DNA of 64,000 nt from contig NZ_FNWO01000004.1 in the NCBI RefSeq assembly GCF_900108475.1, forward strand, positions 240,299 through 304,298, read 5' to 3'. Shown in pieces: positions 54,401-60,569 of the stretch; the stretch's first letter is position 1, and every line of letters starts with the position of its first letter. The position numbers were made by a program, and so were the translations under genes. Below the pieces are notes generated by a model. That model was not told the origin of the DNA. It saw nothing but the letters and a program-made list of their open reading frames with translations, and did no database searches. Origin of the DNA: Magnetospirillum fulvum (GTDB lineage Bacteria > Pseudomonadota > Alphaproteobacteria > Rhodospirillales > Magnetospirillaceae).

Positions 54401-55404
54401 CGGCCAGCGCCGATTGTGGCGACCTCGCTGCCACGCGTGCTGGAAAGCGTGTTGGCATCGGTGCCGTAGCCCTTGCGGATGATGAAATTGTCGCCAGCAG
54501 CCAGCAGGGCTTGGCCCTTGGGGGTGGAGATGGAGCCGGCGTTCTCGACAATCTTGCCCAGCAGCATGACGAAGCCGCCGCCTTCGACGCTGGATGCGGG
54601 CTGGGCGGTGGCGATTTCGGCACCGGCATCGACCCGCACCAGCCCGGCATAGGTGCCGGTGCCGTCGCCCGCGCCGGTGAAGCTGGGGTTATAAGTGCTG
54701 CCGGTCTGCGTGGAATAGAGGCCGTTGGTGAGGAACTGGTTGTTAACATCAATATTGGCGGTGGAGGCGACCAGGGAGTGGACGTTGACCTGCGATCCGG
54801 CACCGAACACGATGCCGTTCTGGTTGATGACGTAGACCGAGCCCTTGGCGTTGACCGAACCCAGGATCTGGCTGGGCGCCGTGCCTGCCCCCACCACCCT
54901 GTTCAGGGCCACGTAGCTGGAATCGGCCTGATCGAAGGTCAGCGTGGTTTTGGAGCCGACGTTGAAGCTCTCCCAGGTCAGGACGGCCTTCTGCTGGGTC
55001 TGCTTGATATCGACCTCGACCTTGCCGTTGGTGCCCGTGGTCTGCGTCGGGGCCTGGGCGCCGGTCCAATTGCTCGGATTGTTGGGCTCCAGGCCGCCCG
55101 TAGCCAGACCGTCCACGTCGGGCACCACGAGGGTGGGCAGAGCGGCACGGGCCTGAGCTTGCAGCGAGCGGCGCAGAGTGACGCGATTTTGCATGATCGC
55201 GCTGGTGTTGCGCGCCGCCGCTGCGGCGGCCTGCTGCTGCTGAATCGCAGTAACGGCCGCTGCCGTCGGGGCGGTTACCGAGGCATCGCCGCGCCGCAGG
55301 CTGGCCTGTGTCGGCTGGGCAGCGGTGAGGGCGATCGCGCTGACACCCGCCAGGAGCAGGCGGCGGGAGGAGATGCTGCGGAAAAAGGGTAAGGCGAAGA
55401 TCAT
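42457..55404 (-). CDS. Filamentous-haemagglutinin-like exoprotein (TpsA)
   Basis: This is a 4315-residue two-partner-secretion exoprotein. A signal-like N-terminus (SSRRLLLAGVSAIALTAAQ) is followed by the TPS domain at about 100-270, with NPSNWTG, VLTWESFNVG and the hallmark NQNGIVFGAGSQVNV. A very long run of short Gly/Asn/Asp-rich strands then suggests a right-handed beta-helix shaft. The Gln/Arg-rich C-terminus (PSIITFEVVGYGGG onward) fits the DUF3739-bearing class, recognised loosely. It should be secreted by the TpsB at 62509 and act as a surface adhesin or matrix fibre. An AAGGA site precedes ATG 55404. It is the last gene of the operon and lies about 7 kb from tpsB. Confidence 0.9.
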   Translation of the reverse strand: MIFALPFFRSISSRRLLLAGVSAIALTAAQPTQASLRRGDASVTAPTAAAVTAIQQQQAAAAAARNTSAIMQNRVTLRRSLQAQARAALPTLVVPDVDGLATGGLEPNNPSNWTGAQAPTQTTGTNGKVEVDIKQTQQKAVLTWESFNVGSKTTLTFDQADSSYVALNRVVGAGTAPSQILGSVNAKGSVYVINQNGIVFGAGSQVNVHSLVASTANIDVNNQFLTNGLYSTQTGSTYNPSFTGAGDGTGTYAGLVRVDAGAEIATAQPASSVEGGGFVMLLGKIVENAGSISTPKGQALLAAGDNFIIRKGYGTDANTLSSTRGSEVATIGAGRVANTGIVFAQQGDITLAGRTLTQSGILLSTTSVNIRGTIHLLNSISDAAGSITLGADSVTAILPELDSSDTALNSQRDALIKASGANPLAIGQFNNLSTLADRLDLSRIEMVTGGTVAFEGGSITQAKGGQVAVSAGKRVFTADGAVIDVSGVREMVLPMSANNIKVNIQGNELRDSPIDRDSGKLQNSDVWIDVRDLILVPAGTGDYASDRYYTKGGLLEVSGYVANTAHTIGEWAAVGGTITLSAPDVVAQKGSVFDLSGGAITYAAGTINVTNLLGADGKRYDVGSAPADTLYLSVGATAYTLLHKRWGVTETFTRSLGRGAWLATTVRNEVGYTVGRDAGKLILSTPTAVFEGTIEAGIVAGSRQTDTPAVTGDGYKQTQYAAPRAGTLSIGQYNGYGRAGGYASEVVIGTVAGITEGMTATDTLARAVNTVWLDAQNLNSQHLGGVSVVTTNSIAVDAPLTLANGGKVELIAPVVDINADVTARGGSFTATNVFTPDSTQSGVTRGLLKGGRSAITLGEDVTLDLRGLWVNLQDDPAAAAKLAWLNGGSATLSSTHNVTLRSGSLIDVSSGAAILASGKTKGGKGGNVTLIADYEITDIVADGLLTLDGKVAGFGVNGGGTLKIESGTAISIGGELLETDGVLKPGETAAADLVLAQDYTIHAGDILPIDYNYSVNVALAGEAIPAGGIKPTTNFTPQANWNPPDHPNEGSEYDFLYKGQFYLDGKWYGSSNPNATSRITISNWRGHIAAINVATGLMEVIPYIPAGVTLYMSQWTSYALAGYVVPADVFPNGLPTQSWTKTAKAGTASPVDMTLRSGTLLSAGTTFANAVQVKTNTQLDTSLFQSGFSNYDVTARNGVVVTDGTKLDVTVPVYRFTSVSSSTATGADPETALDLWTPPLDLEDAAKGVLTQRAGASLTLRSVQTTGSTGTGAGGPIVIGSNATVTVDPGQSINLLGFNMRVDGGLNAWGGAITLDIPSAYASSDEGSPTPGLIWIGETAVLDVAARAATAQDSHGRTYGRVADGGSISIGGGIDWEETGEAFGPNAFVVIRPGALLDASGASAVLDTTGTPVTVASNGGSIIVKSSSGLYLDGTLRAAAGGAGAAGGTLALALISPNYQTSSTSGAVLSPREFILAQTQGDSLLPEDIDAASAPDLLKSGTARLGVDRIAAGGFDNLSLLVDGPLSFDGNVSLNLGQSLRLYTAAFALADGAASGSRVSLAAPYVRLAGVTRLARDHYTLPTVGWVNGASQQHTDALFRVDADLIDIRDTVGFGARGTDRATNLILDRRGFATVDLASTGDLRLLRGRWLKGATSANLTRLESSGNIVLTAAQVYPATDVQARIVAGYRGVNTPFVAGTSLTIRRAVQGDVAIPYSAFGKLTLAAETVNQGGIVRAPFGSLTLGSLNTSTLADSINLLAGSLTSVSGAGLVMPYGGTVDGITYSYDGSAIALSSGVTGRISSTINLNGAHVASEDGSTLDLSGGGELTGAGFVSGRGGSVDILTTPLASAGPGYGYSKAGNAVYAIVPSSGAAYAPVAADAGAGNPLVGQQITIPAGVPGLPAGTYTLMPSTYALVPGAFRVEIGAGDQTVLRGVTALGNGSYIAAGTLGIANTAIRDSLPNQVIITPAQVVRTHSSYNEMSYNAFVLADADSLGVPRAAITADAGMLAISLFRQAEDDVREALSIAGDLRLDPEAESDGYGGTVSVGGIGEVLATGQTATQGFSGVSVHADALSALDAPRLLLNASLTKIYGQTGRYAEIRGEDDLIIRSGAQITAGEIIIASSRRYENGGYIDGAITIEEGASIIAKAGGPHTFDSSDGFVFKAEGALVVSNGWFNLILSNPPTGSEAGSGVNIKIGACVTTACDSTTRLVSSGTIAIATNRVLTIADNVSYGTKNLVLGVASVNLGENAGIAAAKAAGQLPDGLLLNQEKLADLLAGNTATGAPALETLVLNARDAINVYGSVDLDASSLERVVFGTPAIYGYGAAGDVATIRAGEFIWTGAEDAPGAPVAALLGHGALDIAAKSIRFGYGPNTQQASNADDKRLALGFGAVRLTASERITASGKSALSVYETRNDYVTGEGWQYTGGDLTITSPLVTGEAGSKFTVVAGGDVVIAAPAGAATAATSNELGAQLSIAGRNVTVDTAIVLPSGQLTLNATDDLMLDDGARIDLSGREVTMLDVKKYSWGGDLILSSTGGDVTTAAGSVINLSAENNRGGTMTVTALSAGKGHVDLAGAIKGSASGHYDAGGTIVPFDAAELTVRAQTLAGFAGLNNRLNTGEVFGARRFQIKQGDLVVGDGVKAREVQIVLDGGNLTVDGTIDASGYQVGSIRLVAMGDLTVNGTLDAHGTGMRFDSYGKIIDSPNRAIIDLTSRNGSLTIGSNAAFDMRVGTSVAIGSGSGQNDGVTRGTLDLNARRLGANDVAINVIGTPAIQGAKTIAVNAFRIYDDAPLAAAPDVTGSTPQLITKGYLDIIDGHSQTFINAALGNTALGARLAGLGPYHLRPGVEITSNAVTNPNGDLTVVGDLDLSGYRYGPQSDRNNPALRGYGEPGVLVLRAAGNLTIHGSINDGFAPPSTTPDDAGWVLSEGTLPFGGDIVVPGDNLVLDTGTTFQAGVTLNYAVPVAAMTLPTGTILPVDAVLTGTMTLSAGTVVAATIYNADGSIAYAAGTVLANGVTLTAGMKLGAGTPLRSNTAIAALLWPKGVALPVQMVTTGPVALARGSLIPSTTKVELVGDASIDLRPASAGFQGSNWAVASMLGAGSTSWDMQLVAGADLASADTRARSPSRTGSIILADTHYTIKQSGGGILKGINQQGVDYLVDEIMWGWIPDNLGKSDLLGMTEAEIVSLYGAVSWDDFYSPDFWNESSGNYSVLGNLPLVRTATAPAYSVIRTGTGDLSLIATGDVRMNSLYGVYTAGTATTVAAAYDQARGVLTDGSILGIQTSDYSAALASYHAWYPDQGGNLLIVAGGNLIGDIRNSSGNQGEAASTSTSLVGDWLWRQGSGSATVDTAIPTAWWINFGTYARVDDASSSTVEPVTLVGFTGFGTLGGGDVTIRVGGDAGKIESRGSVGQGASSASRSQGLVVAVGSTGRVGVDGTLTLTGGGDLDMRIAGALNPLGEADERASKTALSGSIINLRGTTQVEAESIGEIRTIYRSSSTVANPIDPRGADPFESSSAQSLSGLVLVPGDSAVYLQTLGDMVIAGAGDATRSYQLNTSPFTVNGTDYDGGGNSWFSLWTDHTAINLISAGGNIAPSKAAVDTASGGQTLSTDLADTWPAILRVAAFGGNIYYGASAGDTIVGYTSDTLAPSLSSELSILATGSIYAGQRISNDPYESRHALIASASGTPLPTPFDPAFVGRTGWGAYDQIVSNLSDEGDAVLFTGGVTNRLSYWNGTYSLFTFGPNTAATAPTRDADAEPIRIYAVGGDIVGLGIGELINYSNAAVTAYYRSNGPLRMMAGRDIVASGMPAARASAVLGYTNLIVHSNETDVSVVSAGRDILYTNFNIAGPGTLEVSAGRNILQDDKGSITSIGPIATGDTRPGTSILMQAGIGASGPDYAAMLKYLDPANLLPAGTPLDGSGKVAKTYEKELADWLENRYGFTGTDENVRAYFGTLAPEQQRIFLRQVYFAELREGGREYNDGSSVRFLSYLRGRNVIATLFPETDAEQKPISRSGDIIMFGGSGVRTNFGGDIQMLTPGGKILVGVEGTVPPSTSGVITQGQGDIQFYSKGSILLGLSRIMTTFGGDILAWTAEGDINAGRGAKTTIIYTPPKRVYDNYGKVTLSPSVPSSGAGIATLNPIPEVPVGDIDLIAPLGTIDAGEAGIRVSGNINIAALRVLNAANIQVQGSSKGLPVVAGAPNIGTLTAASATAGQAAGAAEDAARASRQTGPRQTDLPSIITFEVVGYGGGNDDGQQQPPRQRQEEDRNRRLREQQGYDERSPFQVVGAGRLNELGEKLLTRDEIRQLQ

Positions 55405-55451
55405 GGCGGCAGTCCTTGAGGCGGGTCGTCAGCGGTCGGAGGTTTACCTGA

Positions 55452-55970
55452 TCAGGCCGCGTCGGACGCGGATGGCGCCTGCTGCTCCGGCACCGGTTCG
55501 ACGACGGGCGAGGCCTTGGCCAGCTTGGGCAATTCCTCGCGCAGGAAGGCGATCAGGTGCTGGACCAACTGGTCCCAGATCCCGGCCTGGGCACGGAGGT
55601 GGTCGGAGGTGACCCCGCCCAGTGCGATGATGTCCATGTTGAGCATCAGCAGGCCGGGCAGCAGATGCAGCCGGGCAAAGCGCCGGGTGGCGTTCCACTG
55701 ATTGACCAGGGGCAGCGGCAAGTCGCCCTCGACCTGGAATACCGCCTGGAAGGTGGCGTCGGCGAACCGGGCCGCGCCCGGAGGCGTATCGTCGGCCTGA
55801 TCGGGACGCGGGTTGAAGAACATCATGGTGAAGGCCAGCCCGCCGGTGGCCGAGCGCAGAAGCGGGGCGCCGTCGATGTCCTTGGCCTCCTCGACGCGGT
55901 AGCCAGCGCCCTGGAGCGCCTCGCGCAGCAAAGCGGGGGTGAGATGCAGGTGGATCACGGTCTCGGTCAT
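55452..55970 (-). CDS. YbjN-like / chaperone-like small protein
   Basis: The product is 172 residues from ATG 55970 (MTETVIHLHL), chosen for a GGAG site upstream; ATG 55982 overlapping the previous stop is an alternative. The pattern ALQGAGYRVEEAKDIDGAPLL, FTMMFFNP and VNQWNATRRFARLHLL resembles the YbjN domain, whose fold is like type III secretion chaperones. No signal peptide is seen, so it should be cytoplasmic. It is sandwiched between the periplasmic isomerase gene and tpsA, so a role as a cytoplasmic chaperone for the giant exoprotein is a reasonable guess but unproven. Confidence 0.72.
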   Translation of the reverse strand: MTETVIHLHLTPALLREALQGAGYRVEEAKDIDGAPLLRSATGGLAFTMMFFNPRPDQADDTPPGAARFADATFQAVFQVEGDLPLPLVNQWNATRRFARLHLLPGLLMLNMDIIALGGVTSDHLRAQAGIWDQLVQHLIAFLREELPKLAKASPVVEPVPEQQAPSASDAA

Positions 55971-55981
55971 GGAGGACTCCA

Positions 55982-56860
55982 TCACTTGGGCGCCTTCGGT
56001 GCCAGTTTGGCCAGGGCCAGTTCGTTGATCGGCATCGGGTTTTGCTGGGTCAGTTTGGCGAGGTAGGCCTGGCGCAATTGCCCCGATCGGGTCTGGCGCA
56101 GGCGTTCGGCCAGCGCGTCCCGGACCTCGGCGAACGGGCGGGTCCCCGACGGTTTGGTCTCGAGCAGCTTGATGAAGTGCCAGCCGTCATCGAGGCGGAT
56201 CGGCTCGGATACCGCGTCCGTGCCCAGCCCCGCCGCCGCCTGGCGGATCTCTGGCACGATCTGCGGTTCGGCAACCCAGCCGATCTCGCTGTCGCTGCCG
56301 CTATCCGAGAATTCCCGGGCGATCGCGGTGAAATCGGCCCCGCGCCCCTTCAGCTTCTTCATGACCTCGTCGAGCCGGGCCTTGCCCTTGTCCTCGGCCG
56401 TCTTGTCGCCCTTGGGCGCGGCGATGAAGATCTGGGCGAGGCGATATTGGCGCGGGGCGAGGAACGCCGTCTTGTTGGCGTCGTAGGCCGCCTGCAAGTC
56501 GGAGTCGGAGGGGAATCCGTCGGGCACTTTGGCCACCGATTGCAGATAGGCCTCGATCAGAGCCGCCTCGCGGACCCGCTCGAGTTGGGCCTTGGTGGTG
56601 GCCTGCTGGTCGAACTTCTTGTCCTTGGCCTCCTTCAGCACCAATTGGCGGGCAAGATAGGCGCGCACGGCTTGACTGACCAAAGCCGGGTCCTTGGCCA
56701 GCGCCGCCTGATCGGAGGGCGACAGGGTCTCGACATAGGCGCGGACATCGTCGGTGGTGACGTCGGTGCCGCCGATTCGGGCCACCACGTCGGCGGCGGT
56801 GGCGGGGGAGGCGGCTGCCAATATCAGGCCGAGGGCAAGGGCTGATCTGAACGAAATCAT
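55982..56860 (-). CDS. Parvulin-type (SurA/PpiD-like) periplasmic peptidyl-prolyl isomerase
   Basis: This is a 292-residue protein. ATG 56860 (MISFRSALALG) is preferred because GAGG lies eight bases before it; ATG 56872 is possible. A signal peptide ends at ATA-AD, then comes a SurA-N-like helical region at about 25-140 and one rotamase domain at about 140-245 with YRLAQIFIAAP, FSDSGSDSEIGWV and WHFIKLLETKPSGTRPFAEV. It probably chaperones unfolded substrates in the periplasm. Its place between tpsB and tpsA suggests service to the secreted exoprotein or the porin, unlike the housekeeping surA. Confidence 0.87.
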   Translation of the reverse strand: MISFRSALALGLILAAASPATAADVVARIGGTDVTTDDVRAYVETLSPSDQAALAKDPALVSQAVRAYLARQLVLKEAKDKKFDQQATTKAQLERVREAALIEAYLQSVAKVPDGFPSDSDLQAAYDANKTAFLAPRQYRLAQIFIAAPKGDKTAEDKGKARLDEVMKKLKGRGADFTAIAREFSDSGSDSEIGWVAEPQIVPEIRQAAAGLGTDAVSEPIRLDDGWHFIKLLETKPSGTRPFAEVRDALAERLRQTRSGQLRQAYLAKLTQQNPMPINELALAKLAPKAPK

Positions 56861-56975
56861 TGAAATCCTCATGACAGGAAGGCCCCGGTCCTGGCCGGGA
56901 ACAGCCGAAGGGTAGTCCCTGGCGCGCGTGTCGGAGCGCTTGGAACCGTGACGGTCAGCGGCGGGGCGGGCTTTC

Positions 56976-57611
56976 TCACGGCACCGCCTTTTGGTCGAGC
57001 AGCTTGTCCTGGTAATCCTGGACCAGGGTCTGCAACTCGACCTTCTTGATGCCCAGGAAGGGATCGCGGTCGAGCAGGGTTTCGGCGATGTCCCGCGCGG
57101 CATAGCGGTCGAGGATTTCGGCCCCGACCTTGTAAAGAGCCGCATTTTTGGTCTCGCAACTTTCGGCCCGCCGGGTCAGGGTTTCGGTCTGCCCCGCCAG
57201 TTGCGCCCGTTCCGCCTCCTTGGCGCGGGCGACGGCAACCGCCTCCTGATAGGCCGACTTCCACTTCTCCTGAGCCGCGATCGCCTGGGCGACCGTCTCG
57301 GAATTGGCGGCGAGGCGGCGGTTGAACTCGGCTTCCATCCGGTCGAGAATCGCGCGGTCGGGCGCCGCCGCCGTCCGGCCGGGGGCGGGCCGACTCTCCA
57401 ATTGCGCCTTCAGCGCCTCGATGAGTTTCTGGTTTTCGGCGTTTTTCGCGTGCAATTGCGCTCGTTCGTCTTCGAGGGTGCGGCTCTGGGCGATGGCCGA
57501 GCGCAGCGCATCGCGCAGCCGCGTTTCGGTGTCGTCGGAGGCTCTCGCCCCGCCCGGAACCAGCCCGGACAGGACGAGAGCGGCGGCGATGAGGGAGAGG
57601 GATCGCCGCAT
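56976..57611 (-). CDS. Periplasmic coiled-coil protein of unknown function
   Basis: The product is 211 residues from ATG 57611, three bases after the porin stop. A signal peptide ends near ARAS-DD. The rest is almost entirely charged helix (Glu/Ala/Gln/Arg/Lys) with heptad spacing at about 25-170, and a short C-terminal domain contains YAARDIAETLLDRDPFLGIKKVELQ. The family is not recognised by name. Similar coiled-coil proteins sit in loci with a porin and TonB-like genes. It might link inner- and outer-membrane parts of this secretion system. The 115-base gap to the isomerase gene holds no feature. Confidence 0.75.
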   Translation of the reverse strand: MRRSLSLIAAALVLSGLVPGGARASDDTETRLRDALRSAIAQSRTLEDERAQLHAKNAENQKLIEALKAQLESRPAPGRTAAAPDRAILDRMEAEFNRRLAANSETVAQAIAAQEKWKSAYQEAVAVARAKEAERAQLAGQTETLTRRAESCETKNAALYKVGAEILDRYAARDIAETLLDRDPFLGIKKVELQTLVQDYQDKLLDQKAVP

Positions 57612-57613
57612 GA

Positions 57614-59359
57614 TTAGAACCGCGCCGAGATGTCGGCCTGAACCGTATCGACCGAGTAGGGGGCGCCGGAGATGCTGTCGGCGCTCATCCAACGCAATCC
57701 GGTCCAGACGTTCTTGCCGAGCGCCAGGCTGCCGCCGAGGATGGTGCCCTTGAGGTTGGTGCCGCCCATGCCGAAATCGGAATCGGTCAGCCCGTCCACA
57801 ACCGCGTCGGATTCGAGATATTTGTAGGCGAGATTGACCGACCAGTCCCACCGCTCGGCCAGCTTCGGTTTGCCCACCGTCAGGCGCATCAGATAGCCGG
57901 TGTCGCCACCCTCGAACGAGCCGGTCTCGTTGTTGTTGAGCGCCTTGGCGGCGATTTTGTTCTTGTTGAAAGCGAGGTTCTTGACGTATTCGCCATCCAC
58001 GGTGACGCGGATCGGCTCGAACCCGTCATAATCAAGACGACCGGTCAGCGTTAGCTCGTGGAACCCCGTCGCCAAGCCGTAATACTGGTAGGCGGGCGCG
58101 TTGACCGGCACGGTCACGCCGTTGTACGGCGTGGCCGAAAGGTCGCGCAGGGCCATATAGGTGTTGCCCTTCTGGGCGAAGGACGGCCGACTGAGATCGG
58201 TATCGCACGACACCTTGGAACTGGTGGTGCCGCTACCGTCCGGATCGGTGATGTCGCACGGGCTGGAGAGCTTGCCGTTTATATCCTTGTAGTAGTAATA
58301 GGCGGCGCCGATCTTAACGCCGGTGTCTTTCGTCGGTTTCCAGTCGGTGCCACCCTGTAGGCCGAGCAGCCACTTATCCTTGCTGACCTGCTTGCTGTCT
58401 TGGTTGGACGAAAAGTTGAGGTCGGTGTTGTAGACCGGGAAGGCGCCGATGGTGACGAAGGGCGTAACCCCCGTCGCCACCTCGTAGCGTCCGGAAGCGG
58501 CGATGCCGTCGAAACCAAGGTCGTCGTCCCACACCAGATCCGTGCCGAAAAACGGATTGTCGAAACGCCCGGCGGTGATGCCCAGCGCCATGTCCCGGTC
58601 CTTGACAGCGTCCCAATGGATGAAGGCGCGGTCGAGCCAGATCTGATATTTGCTGAAATTGCCGCCCGACCCGCCAAGGCTCTGATTGGTCGAGACCGGC
58701 GAGTTGCCGTCGCCGGTGGCGATCCGCATCCCGGTGGTGAAATCGTCGCCGAGATCGGCCTCGACCCCCAACCGGGCGCGCAGGCGGAACCTTTCGCGGT
58801 TCTGGTCCACGTCATAGGTGGAGTAATTGTCGAGGTAGGGAACGCCTGCATTGGTAGAGCCGGGACCGAAAACCTTGACTGGCCCGCTGCTGTTCATGGC
58901 GTTGAAGTTGATCATACCGGGAATATTTCCGCTGGGATAGTAATCCCCTTCGTAGCGGCCGCGGATGTCGCCCTTAAGCCGAATCCGCTCCGTCCATTCC
59001 GGATGGGTATTCGGCGCCGCCCAGTTCTCCGCCTTGGCCTGGGCCATCACCTTGTTCTGAACATCCTGGCTGATCTGCTGCTTGACCGTCTCGGGGACAT
59101 AGGTCACTCGCTTGGTCCCGTCCGGCAGCGGCGCCGACTCGCCGCTTGCCGCCTTGGCGGCGTCGCGAGCGCGTGCCCCGTTCAGAATTTTGTCGGCCTG
59201 CTGCTGGCTGATGATTCCGGTGGCCACCATCTCCTCCAGCATCGACGACGTACTGGGCTGGCTGGTTTCGGCCGCTGCTGTCGGCATCGCCGTCGCCAGG
59301 GCCAACAGCGAGACGGCCAGCGTCAGCCCGCGTCGGGTCAATTTGTTTCCTTCAGTCAT
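57614..59359 (-). CDS. Putative outer-membrane porin
   Basis: This is a 581-residue protein. ATG 59359 follows a GAGGGGA site; GTG 59362 is possible. A signal peptide ends at TAAA-ET. A short helical segment follows (EEMVATGIISQQQ), then a barrel with regular aromatic-girdle strands (GDIRGRYEGDYYP, RFRLRARLGVEADLGDD, GITAGRFDNPFFGTDLVWDDDLGFDG), ending in VQADISARF with C-terminal Phe. This fits the putative-porin family (Porin_5-like). It lies in the middle of the two-partner secretion operon after ExbBD/TonB, so it may be a TonB-independent partner or a matrix-associated channel; its role is unknown. Confidence 0.85.
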   Translation of the reverse strand: MTEGNKLTRRGLTLAVSLLALATAMPTAAAETSQPSTSSMLEEMVATGIISQQQADKILNGARARDAAKAASGESAPLPDGTKRVTYVPETVKQQISQDVQNKVMAQAKAENWAAPNTHPEWTERIRLKGDIRGRYEGDYYPSGNIPGMINFNAMNSSGPVKVFGPGSTNAGVPYLDNYSTYDVDQNRERFRLRARLGVEADLGDDFTTGMRIATGDGNSPVSTNQSLGGSGGNFSKYQIWLDRAFIHWDAVKDRDMALGITAGRFDNPFFGTDLVWDDDLGFDGIAASGRYEVATGVTPFVTIGAFPVYNTDLNFSSNQDSKQVSKDKWLLGLQGGTDWKPTKDTGVKIGAAYYYYKDINGKLSSPCDITDPDGSGTTSSKVSCDTDLSRPSFAQKGNTYMALRDLSATPYNGVTVPVNAPAYQYYGLATGFHELTLTGRLDYDGFEPIRVTVDGEYVKNLAFNKNKIAAKALNNNETGSFEGGDTGYLMRLTVGKPKLAERWDWSVNLAYKYLESDAVVDGLTDSDFGMGGTNLKGTILGGSLALGKNVWTGLRWMSADSISGAPYSVDTVQADISARF

Positions 59360-59397
59360 CACGCGTCATCCCCTCGAAATCGTCAGCATTGGGTCGG

Positions 59398-60159
59398 TCA
59401 GCCCGGTCGCCGCGCCGTCAGGCGGGCGACGATCGGCATTGGCATGTCCTTGGGCGGCGGTTCCTTGAGTTGCAGATTGGCCAGGATTTCGGTCTTGATG
59501 GCGTAATCGACGTCGGAATCGCCGGTCGAGGCGGCCATCTGCACCCGGGTCACCCGGCCGTCCGCGTCGGCCCACAGCCGGATTTCGACCCGGGTCTTGG
59601 CCGACCGGGTGCGGCGATTGGCCCGCAACGCTTCTTCCACCTGGGCCTGGACCATCACGGCGTACCACCCCCAGCGCGATCCGCCGCCGCCGCCACTGCC
59701 CAGCAGCCCGCCGCCGCCGGGACGACCGGCCAGATTGAAGTCATCGCCCGGTCCGTCCGCCGCCTGGTCCAGCCCCAACGGACCGGGCGGCGGCTGATCG
59801 TCGGCGGCCTTGGGCGGCGGTTCGTCCTTGGGCCGGGGTTGTTCCGGTTTGAATTCCGGTTCGATCATCTTGGGCTGCTCGACCATTTTCGGCTGGTCGT
59901 GCTGGGGCGGTGGCGGCGGCGGTGGCGGCGGCGGCTGGATGTTGACGATCGTCACCTCGGCGATCCGCTTGGGCGCAGGGCGGGACTCGCCGCTGGTCAG
60001 CACCACCACCGTTACGGCCAATCCCACCGCCAGAACCGCGACGAAGGCGAGGGCGGGACCATGCTCGCGCAGGAAGTCGCGGCGGGCGTCCTTGCGTCCC
60101 CCGTGCCGGGGAGATGCCGCCAGGGCGTCGGGATCGCGGTCGGGTGAAACGCGGGTCAT
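59398..60159 (-). CDS. TonB/TolA-like periplasmic energy transducer
   Basis: This is a 253-residue protein with one membrane helix at about 35-57 (ALAFVAVLAVGLAVTVVVL), a proline-rich spacer that starts with ten consecutive prolines and continues with Pro/Lys/Glu units, and a glycine-rich hinge. The C-terminal domain of about 90 residues (VQAQVEEALRANRR, VEIRLWADADGRV) resembles TonB C-terminal domains but lacks the usual YP motif. It follows ExbD by four bases. It should transmit energy from the ExbB/ExbD pair of this operon to an outer-membrane partner, perhaps TpsB or the porin. Confidence 0.82.
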   Translation of the reverse strand: MTRVSPDRDPDALAASPRHGGRKDARRDFLREHGPALAFVAVLAVGLAVTVVVLTSGESRPAPKRIAEVTIVNIQPPPPPPPPPPQHDQPKMVEQPKMIEPEFKPEQPRPKDEPPPKAADDQPPPGPLGLDQAADGPGDDFNLAGRPGGGGLLGSGGGGGSRWGWYAVMVQAQVEEALRANRRTRSAKTRVEIRLWADADGRVTRVQMAASTGDSDVDYAIKTEILANLQLKEPPPKDMPMPIVARLTARRPG

Positions 60160-60163
60160 GGCG

Positions 60164-60565
60164 TCACTTCACCAACGGCTTGGTGGCAAGGCCGACCTGG
60201 GTGATGTTGACCCGCCCCAGCAGGTCGAGCACATCCATCACGCCCTGGTACTGGGCCTGACCGTCGCCCTTGATCACCACCGGGAAGTCGGGGGTCAGCG
60301 CCTTTTGGCTGACCAGCCGTTGTTCCAGTTCGGGCAGCGTCACCGGCAGGGTGTCGAGGAACAGCTTGCCCTCGGCGGTCACCGTGATCGCCTTGGTCTG
60401 CGGCTTGGCCAGGCTGGGCGCGGCCGAGGCCTTGGGCAGGTTGACCTTCATCCCCTGCACCGAGGCGGTGGTCATGATGATGAAGATCACCAGCAACACA
60501 TAAGCGAGGTCCAACATCGGGGTGATGTTGATCTCGTCATAGAGCTTGTCGTCGTTGACCTGCAT
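60164..60565 (-). CDS. ExbD/TolR-type proton-channel subunit
   Basis: The product is 133 residues from ATG 60565 (MQVNDDKLYDEINITPMLD), chosen because GGAG lies upstream and it starts four bases after the ExbB-fusion stop. The helix INITPMLDLAYVLLVIFIIM carries the conserved Asp, and the periplasmic domain has ITVTAEGKLFLD and VVIKGDGQAQYQGVMDVLDLL. It pairs with the unusual ExbB fusion upstream. It is distinct from the ExbD at 32775. Confidence 0.92.
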   Translation of the reverse strand: MQVNDDKLYDEINITPMLDLAYVLLVIFIIMTTASVQGMKVNLPKASAAPSLAKPQTKAITVTAEGKLFLDTLPVTLPELEQRLVSQKALTPDFPVVIKGDGQAQYQGVMDVLDLLGRVNITQVGLATKPLVK

Positions 60566-60569
60566 TGCC

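Noticed and set aside
52717..55392. 891-codon open frame on the + strand
   Set aside because: Antisense to the TPS domain of the haemagglutinin gene; Gly/Asp/Arg-rich with no motif.
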